A program made the translations under genes and the position numbers. Positions 42,261-51,562 of a DNA stretch of 64,000 nt are shown in pieces (position 1 is the stretch's first letter; every line of letters starts with the position of its first letter). This DNA is from Aeoliella sp052161615 (lineage in GTDB: Bacteria; Planctomycetota; Planctomycetia; Pirellulales; Lacipirellulaceae): positions 1,798,001 to 1,862,000 of the forward strand of contig NZ_CP197417.1 in assembly GCF_052161615.1 (NCBI RefSeq), read 5' to 3'. The notes beneath the pieces are model-generated. The model was not told the origin of the DNA. It ran no database searches and saw only the letters and a list, made by a program, of their open reading frames with translations.

Positions 42261-44723
42261 TTATCTCCGCAGTGCGAGCAGTTCGTCGAGAAGGTCTTGC
42301 GACGCGCTGATTACACGGGCTCCACCGCGATACTGAGTGGAGGCGAGGATCAACTCGATCAAGTTCTGGCCGATGTCGGTGTTCGACAACTCGACGGCAC
42401 CCGCGGTTAGCGTGCCGATGCCTTCCTGTCCCGGCTTGCCTAGCACCGGTTCGCCGGAGTTCACGCCAATCGAGAACATGCTATCGCCAACCTGCCGCAA
42501 ACCGGCATTGTTGGCAAAGCGGGCCATCATCAGCTGCCCTACGGTGCGCTGCGTGCCATTGGAGAACTGACCTTGGATCAGGCCGTCATCGGAGATGATG
42601 TAGTCGGTCAGCACGCCCGGCGGAAAGCCGTCTTGCTTCGACACATTCAGGTTACTGATAAAGTTACCGAGCGCGTCCACTTCGCCGAGCGACTTTACCG
42701 AAGAGTAGTCGAGATCGATTTCGAGCGGAGACTCCGACGCCGTATCGTCACGGCGGATCGCGATACGTGCGATTGTATTGGGGTCGAGGTCACCATTTTG
42801 ATCGAACACCAGCACACCGTCGCCAATCACTGTGGACAGACCGCTACCGGGTTCGTTGTCGGCGCTCGTGGCGTACCAGCGATAGGTCGTGCTATTCCCG
42901 TCCTTCTCTTCAAGCACGGTGGTAACTCGAACGCTCAGCGGCAAGCCAAGGCTGTCGTAAACGATGAACTCTGTCGAGGTACCGGGGCCATCGGCTGCCT
43001 GAGTGGATGAGAAGTTTAAGGCCACGGTTTCGTTGTTGATAGCTCCTTCCGGTACCAATTTGAACGCGGTAAGGGGTACGCTGATGGCATTCTCTTCGCC
43101 GAAGTTGCTGGTGATTTTCAAGCGTCCATCACCGGTGATTTCCACGCCCGCATTGGGATTGGGGAACGGGTTGGATGCATCGATGGCAGACGTGGCGCTG
43201 AGGCCCAGTGCGTCTTCCATGAAGTTCATTAGTTCCAGAAGTTCGGTATCTTCGTCGACATCGAGGTATTTCGGATCGAGCGTCACTCCGTCCTTCTCCG
43301 CCGAGAATGACAAACGTCCTGGTTGGAACGGCGTGGTGTAGGTGTCTCCTTGACGGACTAGCAGGTCAACCAGCTTTGTGGTGGGCACAGCAGGCGGACC
43401 ATCTAGGTTCACCACCGGATGTGTCGAGGGGCTGGCCGTGATGTCGGCATTACTCGTCGAGTCCACGTAGGAATTGACGAACGTTCCGGTACCTGGCGCG
43501 GCGACGGTGTCAATCAGACGATGGTTAACACCGGTGGCATTCGAGCGATAAATGCGCATCTGATTGAAGTCGGTGTCTGCCGGTGGGTCGATGTCAGCGA
43601 AGTTCAACCGAATCCGACCACCATCAACATCAGAGATACCGACGGGACCGACCACAGGTGCGGGGCGAGTTTCGGCACCCGTTGAACTGTTGAGGAAGGT
43701 GACGTAGTAGCTATAGGACCCCGGCTCAATCACTGAATCGTCAATCGCGGGGCCAAGGCTGCCATCGGCAACGTTATCGGTGAAGGTCGTACTCGCGGCG
43801 CTCCCCACGTTTCCTACACGGAAGAAGTCAGTGCCGGTGGAATCCGAGCGATAAATGACGCGGTCGACCCAGTTGCCGGTGGCGGCTGGTAGCCCCGTGA
43901 GATCGACTTCGCCCGCACCTCCCGAATTGTCGACAGAGAACTCTGTACTGAAGGTGCTTTCTCTGCCGTTCGCGTCCAAGAACGCGACGCGGTAATTGAC
44001 GGTGTAAGCTCCAGGGCCCGTGCCGGCGTTGGTTGCCGTGGCGGTGCCAGGTGCTGGCACCACTGAAGCGACGACATCGCTAATGTCAAAGTCCGGTGTC
44101 GTATCGTTTTCTTCAGGCGCGGCGACGTCGGCACGACCTAGCACGAGAGATTCTACCACCTCGGGCTTGGTGCCTTCGGCAACGGCCGGGTTGAGCACGC
44201 CGGTGAAGAAGGCGTTCTGAGTTGCCTGAGCGACGCGCTCCTGACCCAGTGGAATGCGAAGCGGCTGCAACGTATCGGTGACGAGATTGAAGTTGTCGTC
44301 GACACCGTAACCTAGAACTCGTTGACCTGTAGCTGTTACGACCTCGTTGTTGGCGTTGAGCTGGAGCTGGCCGTTGCGCGTGTAGAGACGCCCGGTTCCG
44401 CTTTGCACAATCAGGAAGCCATCTCCTTGAATGGCCACGTCGAGCGGATTGGAGCTAATTTCGATGGTGCCCTGGGTGAACTTCGGATTGATGGCCGCCA
44501 CGCGCACACCAAGGCCGATCTGCCGAGGGTTGGTACCACCTTGATTCGAGTTGGGGGCACCACCAATGCTGACGGTCTGCAAGAACTGCGTTGCGAAGAT
44601 CGCTTCGGATTCCTTGAAGCCGACCGTACTGGCATTGGCAACGTTGTTGCCCACAACGTCGATCGTAGTTTCGGCGGCTTGCAGACCGGTGAGGGCGGTC
44701 GTGAGTGCTGATTGCAGACCCAT
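42261..44723 (-). CDS. flgE: Flagellar hook protein FlgE, enlarged
   Basis: At 820 residues it is about twice the size of E. coli FlgE. The N-terminal rod part (GLQSALTTALTGLQAAET) and the C-terminal part with NTDIGQNLIELILASTQYRG are normal. Two Fn3-like beta modules lie at about 238-325 and 334-425 (each ending in a RVIYRSDSTGT or RIYRSNATGV phrase, then TTFTD-like sequence). FlgD carries a third copy. The modules probably face outward on the hook. The flgD gene precedes it by 54 bases. Confidence 0.95.
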   Translation of the reverse strand: MGLQSALTTALTGLQAAETTIDVVGNNVANASTVGFKESEAIFATQFLQTVSIGGAPNSNQGGTNPRQIGLGVRVAAINPKFTQGTIEISSNPLDVAIQGDGFLIVQSGTGRLYTRNGQLQLNANNEVVTATGQRVLGYGVDDNFNLVTDTLQPLRIPLGQERVAQATQNAFFTGVLNPAVAEGTKPEVVESLVLGRADVAAPEENDTTPDFDISDVVASVVPAPGTATATNAGTGPGAYTVNYRVAFLDANGRESTFSTEFSVDNSGGAGEVDLTGLPAATGNWVDRVIYRSDSTGTDFFRVGNVGSAASTTFTDNVADGSLGPAIDDSVIEPGSYSYYVTFLNSSTGAETRPAPVVGPVGISDVDGGRIRLNFADIDPPADTDFNQMRIYRSNATGVNHRLIDTVAAPGTGTFVNSYVDSTSNADITASPSTHPVVNLDGPPAVPTTKLVDLLVRQGDTYTTPFQPGRLSFSAEKDGVTLDPKYLDVDEDTELLELMNFMEDALGLSATSAIDASNPFPNPNAGVEITGDGRLKITSNFGEENAISVPLTAFKLVPEGAINNETVALNFSSTQAADGPGTSTEFIVYDSLGLPLSVRVTTVLEEKDGNSTTYRWYATSADNEPGSGLSTVIGDGVLVFDQNGDLDPNTIARIAIRRDDTASESPLEIDLDYSSVKSLGEVDALGNFISNLNVSKQDGFPPGVLTDYIISDDGLIQGQFSNGTQRTVGQLMMARFANNAGLRQVGDSMFSIGVNSGEPVLGKPGQEGIGTLTAGAVELSNTDIGQNLIELILASTQYRGGARVISASQDLLDELLALRR

Positions 44724-44777
44724 GGTCGTATCCTTGTAGCGTAGTGGTAGAGAGCTGTGCGGGGCGGGGGCGAGCGA

Positions 44778-45563
44778 TTATTGGGTGGGTGGTTCGATCT
44801 GGGCGATGTTGTTTAGAGTTACCGTGACGCGACGAGCCACACTGAGCTGCTGCGGTTGCCCACTCAGCGCGGCACCGCGTTCGCTCGAAGCCTTCGCGTC
44901 GGTGAAGGTCGATGCCTTGCCATCGGTCACGGTCCCGACGAGTCGACGTTCGCCAGTTCCTGTCCCATCGGTACGATAGATCCGTTTGGCACCGGTCGTC
45001 TCGGGCAAGTTGGCAACTTGGATGCTGCCGTTGAAGTTCGCCAGGGTTTCGGTGTCTACGTCGACCTCGAAGCTAAACGGTGTTCCCTCGGGGCCATCCC
45101 AAACAACTTCGTACTTGTATTTGCCCTCGTCCACCTGACCTTCGTCCGCGCCGGCAAGAGCAACGGGGCCGACGGCCAAGTCGAGCTTGGGCTCGCCTCC
45201 GTCGATGGACACTCGACGGACGTTGCCCGTAACTCTCTCACCTGACTCGGTGAGCGCGATGACATCGGCCCCGATCAAGCTGGTGGCACTCGATATGTTT
45301 TGGCCAAGCAACACCGAATCGAGTGTCTCGGTGAGGCGATCCGTAGCGCCGACTTCGCGAATCTGGCTGATCTGTGCCAGAAGCTGATCATTCTCCAGTG
45401 GATTCAGAGGATCCTGGTTCTGTAGCTCGACGATCATCAAATTGAGAAATGCGTCGAGGTCCAAATTGTTCAGCGCATTCGAACGGCTGTTCGAATTGCT
45501 TCCATTGGGGGCATTCGCTGTGGGGGAAACTTGGCTCATCGCTAATCCTTGCGTAAACGCCAA
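44778..45563 (-). CDS. flgD: Hook-capping protein FlgD
   Basis: The 261-residue protein has the FlgD N-terminal motif (FLNLMIVELQNQDPLNPLEN near residue 40) needed for hook assembly. The C-terminal part holds a beta module (about 147-224: GKYKYEVVWDG ... KRIYRTDGTGTGERRLVGTV) that matches the two modules in FlgE. E. coli FlgD has a different fold arrangement. FlgD stays at the hook tip during growth. Confidence 0.93.
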   Translation of the reverse strand: MAFTQGLAMSQVSPTANAPNGSNSNSRSNALNNLDLDAFLNLMIVELQNQDPLNPLENDQLLAQISQIREVGATDRLTETLDSVLLGQNISSATSLIGADVIALTESGERVTGNVRRVSIDGGEPKLDLAVGPVALAGADEGQVDEGKYKYEVVWDGPEGTPFSFEVDVDTETLANFNGSIQVANLPETTGAKRIYRTDGTGTGERRLVGTVTDGKASTFTDAKASSERGAALSGQPQQLSVARRVTVTLNNIAQIEPPTQ

Positions 45564-45575
45564 ATAACGCGTGCT

Positions 45576-47087
45576 CTAGGCAACCGCGCTGAATTGTCCG
45601 TTGTGATGGGTTCGAGTCGGAGTCGTTGCGCCAGTCGCAGGCGCTTCCGTTGTTTGCTGTTGGCCCGGTCGGCGGCCAGTGGCAACGGCGCGAGCGTGCC
45701 GTGCGTCCTCGCCATCCTGCTGCGCCTGCCAGTTCGGCTGCTCGCCCGAGTTCTGCTGCCGAACGTCCACTTCAAACTTGTCGATGCGAATCTCTTGTGT
45801 CGCGAGTCGTTCCCTCAGCGCCGGCAGGTTGTCCAAGAGTACGCTCTTGGCCGCCGCCGTTTCCGTTTCGAGCTTCGCGGTCAGCGTGCCCTGCTGAATA
45901 CTCAACTCAATTTTCAGCGCTCCCAGTTCAGGAGGGCTAAGTCGCAGTTGCAGCGGTCCCCCGCGGTTCTCGGCTACCTGGAAAGCCCGCGAGACCCGAC
46001 TCACAAATCTTTGGGCATCGACCTGAGGCATTTGATGCGATGGGGTTTCTGTCGGAGTCGTACGCCGCGAAGTCAGAGAGTTTGTGCGTTCGAGCGTCGA
46101 GGGAAAGTTGGTGGCTTGCACTGCCGGACGGTCTTTGGGTTCAGGAGCGGCGTGCTCGCCCTCGGCATGCAGTTTTAAAGCGTCGACTTCTAATTCAGCC
46201 GCGGCAGACGCTGTTTCGCCCGCGGTGACGGGTTCTACTTTGGAGGTTGATTGCTGACCATCGTCGTTCGACTTGCGCTCTGTTTCACCGTGAGCCGCTT
46301 GAACAGGGATCACCGGAACCATCTCCTGAGGAATCGTGGAGCCGTCCGTCGGTTTCGAACTTCCCACCTCGCCGTCTTGCGGCTGCTCATCTTGCGGAAC
46401 ATCGCTTGGTGTGTGCAATTTCAGCGGAGGAAGGGGTGTGCCTTGGAGTGATTCTGTTGCGACTTGTGCTTCCTGAGTTGATGCTTCTTTTTGAACCAGC
46501 GAGCTCTCCTGTATGGTTTCTGCTATCGCTGTCACCGCGGTCTCAGTCGACTGGGCGATCGGCACTTCTAGGGGAACTTCCCCTGTCGCCTGTGCTGGCA
46601 TTCCATCGGCGGCGTTTGGCTTTTGCGGCGCTGCATCGGTAGACGAAGGCATAGCTTCAACGACCGGTTCGACCACGGCGTCGCCTACCGCAATCACCTC
46701 TTGGAGTACAACGTTCGCTTGCTGTTTTGCTTGTTCCGAGATTGCCACCACGTCCGCGGAAACCTCCGCTGCCGACTTCTCGTCTTGCTGTTCTTGTTCC
46801 TGCGAGGGAGTGTCGGAAGTCTGCGCGGCGGACGTATCTGCTTCGGTGTTCGCCGTATCTTGCTCGACGTCAGCGTCGGCGGGCGCCGTCGATCGCTCCG
46901 CGGATTTCGAAACCGGTTGATCCGGTCCTGCGGGCTCTGGGCGCTCGCGTCGTGCGACGGGGGCATCTTCTCGGCGAATCGCCTTGCTGAGCGACTCGGC
47001 GAAACCATCGGGTACGGCAAGCGCGCGCGCGTTGCCGGTCGCCGGGGTCGCGAGCAGAGTCATCGGATTGACGGAGGAAGTTGACAT
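45576..47087 (-). CDS. fliK: FliK-like hook-length control protein
   Basis: The 503-residue protein has a low-complexity, acidic and Gln/Thr/Ser-rich N-terminal 350 residues and a C-terminal Flg_hook domain (LRLSPPELGALKIELSIQQG). FliK measures the hook and signals FlhB to change substrate. The N-terminal part is disordered, as is usual. The variant FlhB autocleavage motif makes this contact of special interest. Confidence 0.87.
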   Translation of the reverse strand: MSTSSVNPMTLLATPATGNARALAVPDGFAESLSKAIRREDAPVARRERPEPAGPDQPVSKSAERSTAPADADVEQDTANTEADTSAAQTSDTPSQEQEQQDEKSAAEVSADVVAISEQAKQQANVVLQEVIAVGDAVVEPVVEAMPSSTDAAPQKPNAADGMPAQATGEVPLEVPIAQSTETAVTAIAETIQESSLVQKEASTQEAQVATESLQGTPLPPLKLHTPSDVPQDEQPQDGEVGSSKPTDGSTIPQEMVPVIPVQAAHGETERKSNDDGQQSTSKVEPVTAGETASAAAELEVDALKLHAEGEHAAPEPKDRPAVQATNFPSTLERTNSLTSRRTTPTETPSHQMPQVDAQRFVSRVSRAFQVAENRGGPLQLRLSPPELGALKIELSIQQGTLTAKLETETAAAKSVLLDNLPALRERLATQEIRIDKFEVDVRQQNSGEQPNWQAQQDGEDARHARAVATGRRPGQQQTTEAPATGATTPTRTHHNGQFSAVA

Positions 47088-47114
47088 AGCACCAGAACGG
47101 GAATTGTATGAGTG

Positions 47115-47798
47115 TTATAAAGGTTCTTTGTCCATCATGCGGACACGCTCGAGCATGTTGTCGATCTCGGGAGCCTCGGGATAGCCTTCGAGCATCAGAC
47201 GCTGGAGTTCGTGATAGTCCTTCAGTTCCGCTTCGGTCTTAAACTGCATCAGCACTTTCTTGAGCTTGTTGGGCTGCATCGCCTTCATCAGCAGGATGAC
47301 ATCGCGTTTGCCACCAGGCTCGTTGAAGAACATCAGGAGCAGTTTCTTCGCCTCGGACGGCCCCATCGATTCCAGGGCCGTCACCACCGCGTTGAGGTTC
47401 TCTTTGCTCGATAGCTCTTTCTGCTGATTCAAACGTTCTTCCAGCTCCTTCGCCATCTGGTCGTATCGTTGTCGTCCTTCGTTAATATCTCGGAAGCTCC
47501 GTTCGAATTCTTGTTTGCCAACCTCCAAGGCGTTCATCTTTACTTCATAGTCACGAAGCTTTACCTCGCGGATCATCGCCATGTCATCGAGCGAAGCTTC
47601 CTCAGGAGGTACTTCCTTTTCCTTACTCTTGTCCCCCTCAGCGATTTTGTTCAAATCGACGTCGTGCATCACTGCCACCATGCGAAACACTTTCTCGTTG
47701 GTGATCAACTGTGAATGCCGCAGATACAATAGCCCGATGGCCGCGGCGATGAGCGTCGCGGTCGAGACGTATCCAATAAGGGAGAACAGCGCTCGCAT
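47115..47798 (-). CDS. MotE-like flagellar protein
   Basis: The 227-residue protein has one N-terminal membrane helix (STATLIAAAIGLLYL), a coiled-coil segment (about 75-130, EFERSFRDINEGRQRYDQM) and a C-terminal MgtE_N-like or FliG-like helical domain (ALESMGPSEAKKLLLMFFNE). This matches MotE/YlxF-type proteins encoded between fliJ and fliK, which help MotC or other stator partners. The exact role is not known. Confidence 0.75.
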   Translation of the reverse strand: MRALFSLIGYVSTATLIAAAIGLLYLRHSQLITNEKVFRMVAVMHDVDLNKIAEGDKSKEKEVPPEEASLDDMAMIREVKLRDYEVKMNALEVGKQEFERSFRDINEGRQRYDQMAKELEERLNQQKELSSKENLNAVVTALESMGPSEAKKLLLMFFNEPGGKRDVILLMKAMQPNKLKKVLMQFKTEAELKDYHELQRLMLEGYPEAPEIDNMLERVRMMDKEPL

Positions 47799-47813
47799 GA
47801 AGCGGAGAACCTA

Positions 47814-48278
47814 CTATCTAAACTGGACTTCGTACCGCTGCCGACGGAGGAAATGCTGCGCGGCGATCTCATCCATGTCCCGTTGGTCCCGCCGGGCTTC
47901 TTGACGGATGAACTCGCGCTCGCGGCGGTCGTCAATCTTCTCGACCACGCGAACTTGTTGATCAGCTACTGCCAAATCGGCGCGGCGACGCTCTAGTTCC
48001 TGGGCGACCGTGTGTTTCTGACTACTCAATGACGCAGCTTGTCCTCTTAACATCAGTTCGTATCGTTCCATTTCCAAAAGGGTTGAGACGTTGGGAGTGC
48101 CTCGGCGGAGCTCACGTTGTGCGGTGGCCATGCCGCGGAGTTCGGCCTCCAAGGCAGTGATTTGCTCCTCGATGGCTGCTTCGGCCCGCAACGCGTCGGC
48201 AACCCGGGCTCGCTGCGCGTCACGCGCGGCTTCCCGAACTTTCTTCAGGGCAATCAGGTTGGATTGGTACTTGGGCAT
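47814..48278 (-). CDS. fliJ: Flagellar export chaperone FliJ
   Basis: This 154-residue protein is a long coiled coil with the typical opening YQSNLIALKKVREAARDAQR and an acidic/basic helical body. FliJ resembles the stalk of the F1 ATPase and couples FliI to FlhA. It is encoded next to fliI as in most flagellar clusters. Confidence 0.85.
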   Translation of the reverse strand: MPKYQSNLIALKKVREAARDAQRARVADALRAEAAIEEQITALEAELRGMATAQRELRRGTPNVSTLLEMERYELMLRGQAASLSSQKHTVAQELERRRADLAVADQQVRVVEKIDDRREREFIRQEARRDQRDMDEIAAQHFLRRQRYEVQFR

Positions 48279-48285
48279 GATTTAG

Positions 48286-49644
48286 TTAGGCAGCAGGCTG
48301 AAGGTCGGGCCGCGAGTGCGTTGCGCCGGTGCTCATGTAGGCTTCGGCACGCGCGCCAAGGGCAAGTAGCAGTTCGGTCGATTGCTCCAGCGTGCACGCC
48401 TCGCTTGGCGATTGCTGCAGGAACCGGGCGATGGTTTCTCGCATGTCAATCGCAGCGTCGATCGTCCGGTTCGATCCACGGCGGTAGGCACCGACTGTGA
48501 TCAGGTCTTCATTTTCCTTGTACACGCTCATCAACTTGCGAACGCGGAGACTCGCCGCCAGGACTTCGGGCGGGCTGATGTCGGACATCAACCGGCTGAT
48601 GCTTTGTAGGATATCGATGGCCGGATAGTGACCGCTCGCGGCCATGGATCGCGAAAGCCATAGATGGCCGTCCAGCAGACCCTGCATGGTGTCGGCCACT
48701 GGATCGGAGATGTCATCACCTTCGACCAGCACCGAGTAAAAAGCGGTGATGCTGCCATGCCGATTGCGACCAGCCCGTTCCACCAGTCTAGGGAGCGTGG
48801 CGAATACTGAAGGCGGAAAGCCTCGCGTGGCGGGGGGCTCGCCCGATGCCAGACCGATCTCGCGAAGGGCCGTGGCGTATCGTGTTACCGAGTCGACGAG
48901 CAACAGGACGTTCTTGCCTCGGTCGCGGTAGTGCTCGGCGATGGCGGTGGCGGTATGGGCAGCTTGCACTCGAGATACTGCGGGCTCGTTGCTGGTCGCG
49001 CACACGATGACGCTTCGAGCGAGACCTTCCGGACCGAGATCGCGGTGAATGAAGTCGTTTAGTTCGCGACCACGTTCACCGACCAGCGCGATGACGTTGA
49101 TGTCCGCTTCGGTGTAGCGCGTCAACATGCCGAGCAGCACGCTCTTGCCCACACCAGGACCGGCGAACACGCCCAGGCGTTGACCACGTCCGCATCGCAG
49201 CATGGTATCGACGGAACGAATCCCTGTGGCGAAGGCTTCGTCGATGCGCGGGCGTTCGGTCGGTATCGGGGGATCTCGCTCGACGAGTGTGCGGTCGGTA
49301 AGCATCGGTTGCGGCCGACCATCTACACAGCGTCCATGGGCATCAATAACTCGGCCTAATAGCCCGTCGCCAACTCGCAGCTGCCGCAGCGTGTTGATCA
49401 GTCGAACCTGCGCGCCTCGACGGACCCCCACGAGGCTTTCGTAGGGAAATACCAGCGTGCGATTGTTGCGGAATCCAATGACTTCGGCCCGCACCTGTCC
49501 GCCGGAACTTCGTTCGATGTCGACCACCGAACCAACTGGCGCAGGGAAGTCGGCCACCGCGGCGGTTCCGCCGGTGGTCTCCATTACGCTTCCAACCAAT
49601 CGTGTGGGGAGCGTCCGGGCCAGGGTGTCCAGGTAAAAGTTCAT
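48286..49644 (-). CDS. fliI: Flagellar export ATPase FliI
   Basis: The 452-residue hexameric ATPase powers substrate unfolding for flagellar export. It carries Walker A FAGPGVGKSVLLG near residue 162, the Walker B-like LLLVDSVTRYATALREIG near residue 250 and SITAFYSVLVEGDDISDPV near residue 310. All are intact. FliH regulates it and is encoded just upstream. Confidence 0.97.
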   Translation of the reverse strand: MNFYLDTLARTLPTRLVGSVMETTGGTAAVADFPAPVGSVVDIERSSGGQVRAEVIGFRNNRTLVFPYESLVGVRRGAQVRLINTLRQLRVGDGLLGRVIDAHGRCVDGRPQPMLTDRTLVERDPPIPTERPRIDEAFATGIRSVDTMLRCGRGQRLGVFAGPGVGKSVLLGMLTRYTEADINVIALVGERGRELNDFIHRDLGPEGLARSVIVCATSNEPAVSRVQAAHTATAIAEHYRDRGKNVLLLVDSVTRYATALREIGLASGEPPATRGFPPSVFATLPRLVERAGRNRHGSITAFYSVLVEGDDISDPVADTMQGLLDGHLWLSRSMAASGHYPAIDILQSISRLMSDISPPEVLAASLRVRKLMSVYKENEDLITVGAYRRGSNRTIDAAIDMRETIARFLQQSPSEACTLEQSTELLLALGARAEAYMSTGATHSRPDLQPAA

Positions 49645-49658
49645 GGCGGCGGTACCGA

Positions 49659-50330
49659 CTAAGCGGTCAATTCTTCCTCAATGCGGGCGAGTTGCGACTC
49701 GATGCGCTGATCGATTTCGCCGAACTCTGTTTTCACCAAGCAACCGCCGGGCGAAACCGAGGCGTCTGCCATGATCTTGGCGGGGGCGAGTTGCTTGAGA
49801 CTTTCGACAATCTCGCCAGAGGCCGCGGCGAGGTGTCGGCAATCTTCGGGACTTAGGTGGATGGTGATGTTGGCTGACCCTGATGCCAGCTCAAGCGACT
49901 CGCGGATCAGCGCCAGCGGAGCCTGCGGCTCGGTGGCAAGTTCCTTACGCAGCACACGCTCCGCAATTCGAGCCGCAAGGTGGACAGCCGACGCTTCCCA
50001 CTCGGCAAGCCAGCGGCCTCGGGCGTCGGCTAGTTGGTGGGCGACAGCTTCTAACGCCGGTCGCAGCGTTCGCATCTGCTTGGTGATTTTCTCGTCCAGC
50101 AACTTCTCGATGGCTTGTTCAGCCGCCGCCCGCCCTGCCGTTTCAGCTTTGCGGCGTACTTCTTCGGCATCGGCATGCGCCTGCTGTACGATCTTCGCTG
50201 CCTCCCGCCTGACGCTCTGCAAGTACTCGTCGGCGCGGCCCTCGATCTGCTCGAAGTTGAACGCAATCGGACGCACTGCCGTTCCACTGGCGTGTTCCGC
50301 TTGCGATCCGCGTTTGATAATAGTGGCCAA
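49659..50330 (-). CDS. fliH: Flagellar export regulator FliH
   Basis: The 223-residue protein is an Ala/Glu/Arg-rich coiled coil in its middle (REAAKIVQQAHADAEEVRRK) and ends in the FliH domain with VKTEFGEIDQRIESQLARI. It holds FliI inactive and brings it to the export gate. Divergence is high in this family, but position between fliG and fliI settles the call. Confidence 0.9.
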   Translation of the reverse strand: MATIIKRGSQAEHASGTAVRPIAFNFEQIEGRADEYLQSVRREAAKIVQQAHADAEEVRRKAETAGRAAAEQAIEKLLDEKITKQMRTLRPALEAVAHQLADARGRWLAEWEASAVHLAARIAERVLRKELATEPQAPLALIRESLELASGSANITIHLSPEDCRHLAAASGEIVESLKQLAPAKIMADASVSPGGCLVKTEFGEIDQRIESQLARIEEELTA

Positions 50331-50361
50331 GGATGGTACCGCGTGACTGGAGAGTGCTTAA

Positions 50362-51522
50362 CTAGTTGGTCGTAAACTGGGGAGCGTCGGCGTCTTGGAA
50401 CAGCTCTGCGGCCTTCGTCGCCACATCCCGCTGCGCTTGAGCCAGGTCCGACAGTCGGACCGAGGCCAGCGAGTGCATTCGCCGGCGTAGCTCTCTGCCG
50501 ATCGACTTCGGGAGCTGGCGTTCGACTTGTTGGCAGATCGCATCGGATGCCCCCGCGAGAGCCAGTACGACACGGTCCACTGAGCAGTGCCGGAATAGTT
50601 CGGTCAGTTGCTTCGCGTTCAGCGTGGCAACGATTTCGAAAGGAGTCTCGGGCACCGGGGGCGCAGCGACTTTCTCCGCGACAACGATTGCAGTAGGCGT
50701 AGGTGCCGGGGCTTCCATGGGAGGTTGCTCGCGGCGACTTTGCCAAAGCGACCCCGCTTGCTCGCCGTAGGTGCGCGTCGCGAAATCGCGGATCGACGTC
50801 TGGCGTGGGGGAAGTGGGGCAGGAGCCGGGCCGACTTCCGCCGCTAAGGACTGATTGGAGCGAGCTAGTTCACTTAGCACCGCATCACACGTCGCGCGGG
50901 GTGAGTGTTCTAGAATGGCTTGAATCGATCGCAGGCGATCGGCTCGGCGTTGACGTTCGGCCTTCTGGGTGGCAATCCAGTCGGCCAACTGCCGTTCGAT
51001 GACTTCAAGGCTAGCACGGTCCGACTCACCAAGATCGGCGAGGCGTTCTAGTGCAGCCGCACGTCGGCTGATCGGCAGGGCAGCCAAGACCTGGCTGGCG
51101 CGGTCTGGTGGTAGGTGCGACAGGACAACCGCCACAGTCGACAGGTGCTCGCGGTCGAGCATTGCGGCGAGCGTCGGAAGATCATTCCCTTCGAGCCAGT
51201 CAAACGGCTGGGGTTCGCGCGGTGCTGGCACGGGAGCAGGGAAGCGATCGAAATGGCTGCCGATGTCATTTGCCTCGATGGAAAAATCGAGTTCCACGCC
51301 GCCGAACATGTCTGGCTCTCTCACACCGCGACCTCCACGAAGTTCGTCGCGAAGCTCTTCCTGCTCCAGCGGGTCCACTTCGCCCAGTTCACGCATGGCC
51401 TGTCGCACGGCGCGAGCTTCGTCAGCCGATAGCTGTGACAACAGCACCGTGGCCGAATCGGCGTCGAGACTGCGAAGCAGTACGGCGGCTTTGCGGAGCG
51501 AGTTGGAAACTTCGGTGGTCAT
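50362..51522 (-). CDS. fliG: Flagellar motor switch protein FliG with altered torque residues
   Basis: The 386-residue protein forms the top of the C-ring. The N-domain (LRKAAVLLRSLDADSATVLL) and middle domain are clear; the middle EHPQ motif reads EHLS. The C-terminal domain lines up with E. coli FliG without gaps over 39 residues and shows changes at known torque residues: K264 to Ala323, R281 to Ser340, D288 and D289 to Arg347 and Arg348; only R297 stays (Arg356). An insert of low complexity lies between domains. It is the second gene after fliF. Confidence 0.93.
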   Translation of the reverse strand: MTTEVSNSLRKAAVLLRSLDADSATVLLSQLSADEARAVRQAMRELGEVDPLEQEELRDELRGGRGVREPDMFGGVELDFSIEANDIGSHFDRFPAPVPAPREPQPFDWLEGNDLPTLAAMLDREHLSTVAVVLSHLPPDRASQVLAALPISRRAAALERLADLGESDRASLEVIERQLADWIATQKAERQRRADRLRSIQAILEHSPRATCDAVLSELARSNQSLAAEVGPAPAPLPPRQTSIRDFATRTYGEQAGSLWQSRREQPPMEAPAPTPTAIVVAEKVAAPPVPETPFEIVATLNAKQLTELFRHCSVDRVVLALAGASDAICQQVERQLPKSIGRELRRRMHSLASVRLSDLAQAQRDVATKAAELFQDADAPQFTTN

Positions 51523-51562
51523 GGCAGATGCGGGCGAGTCGTGTCAGGAGTGAGTGTGTCAG

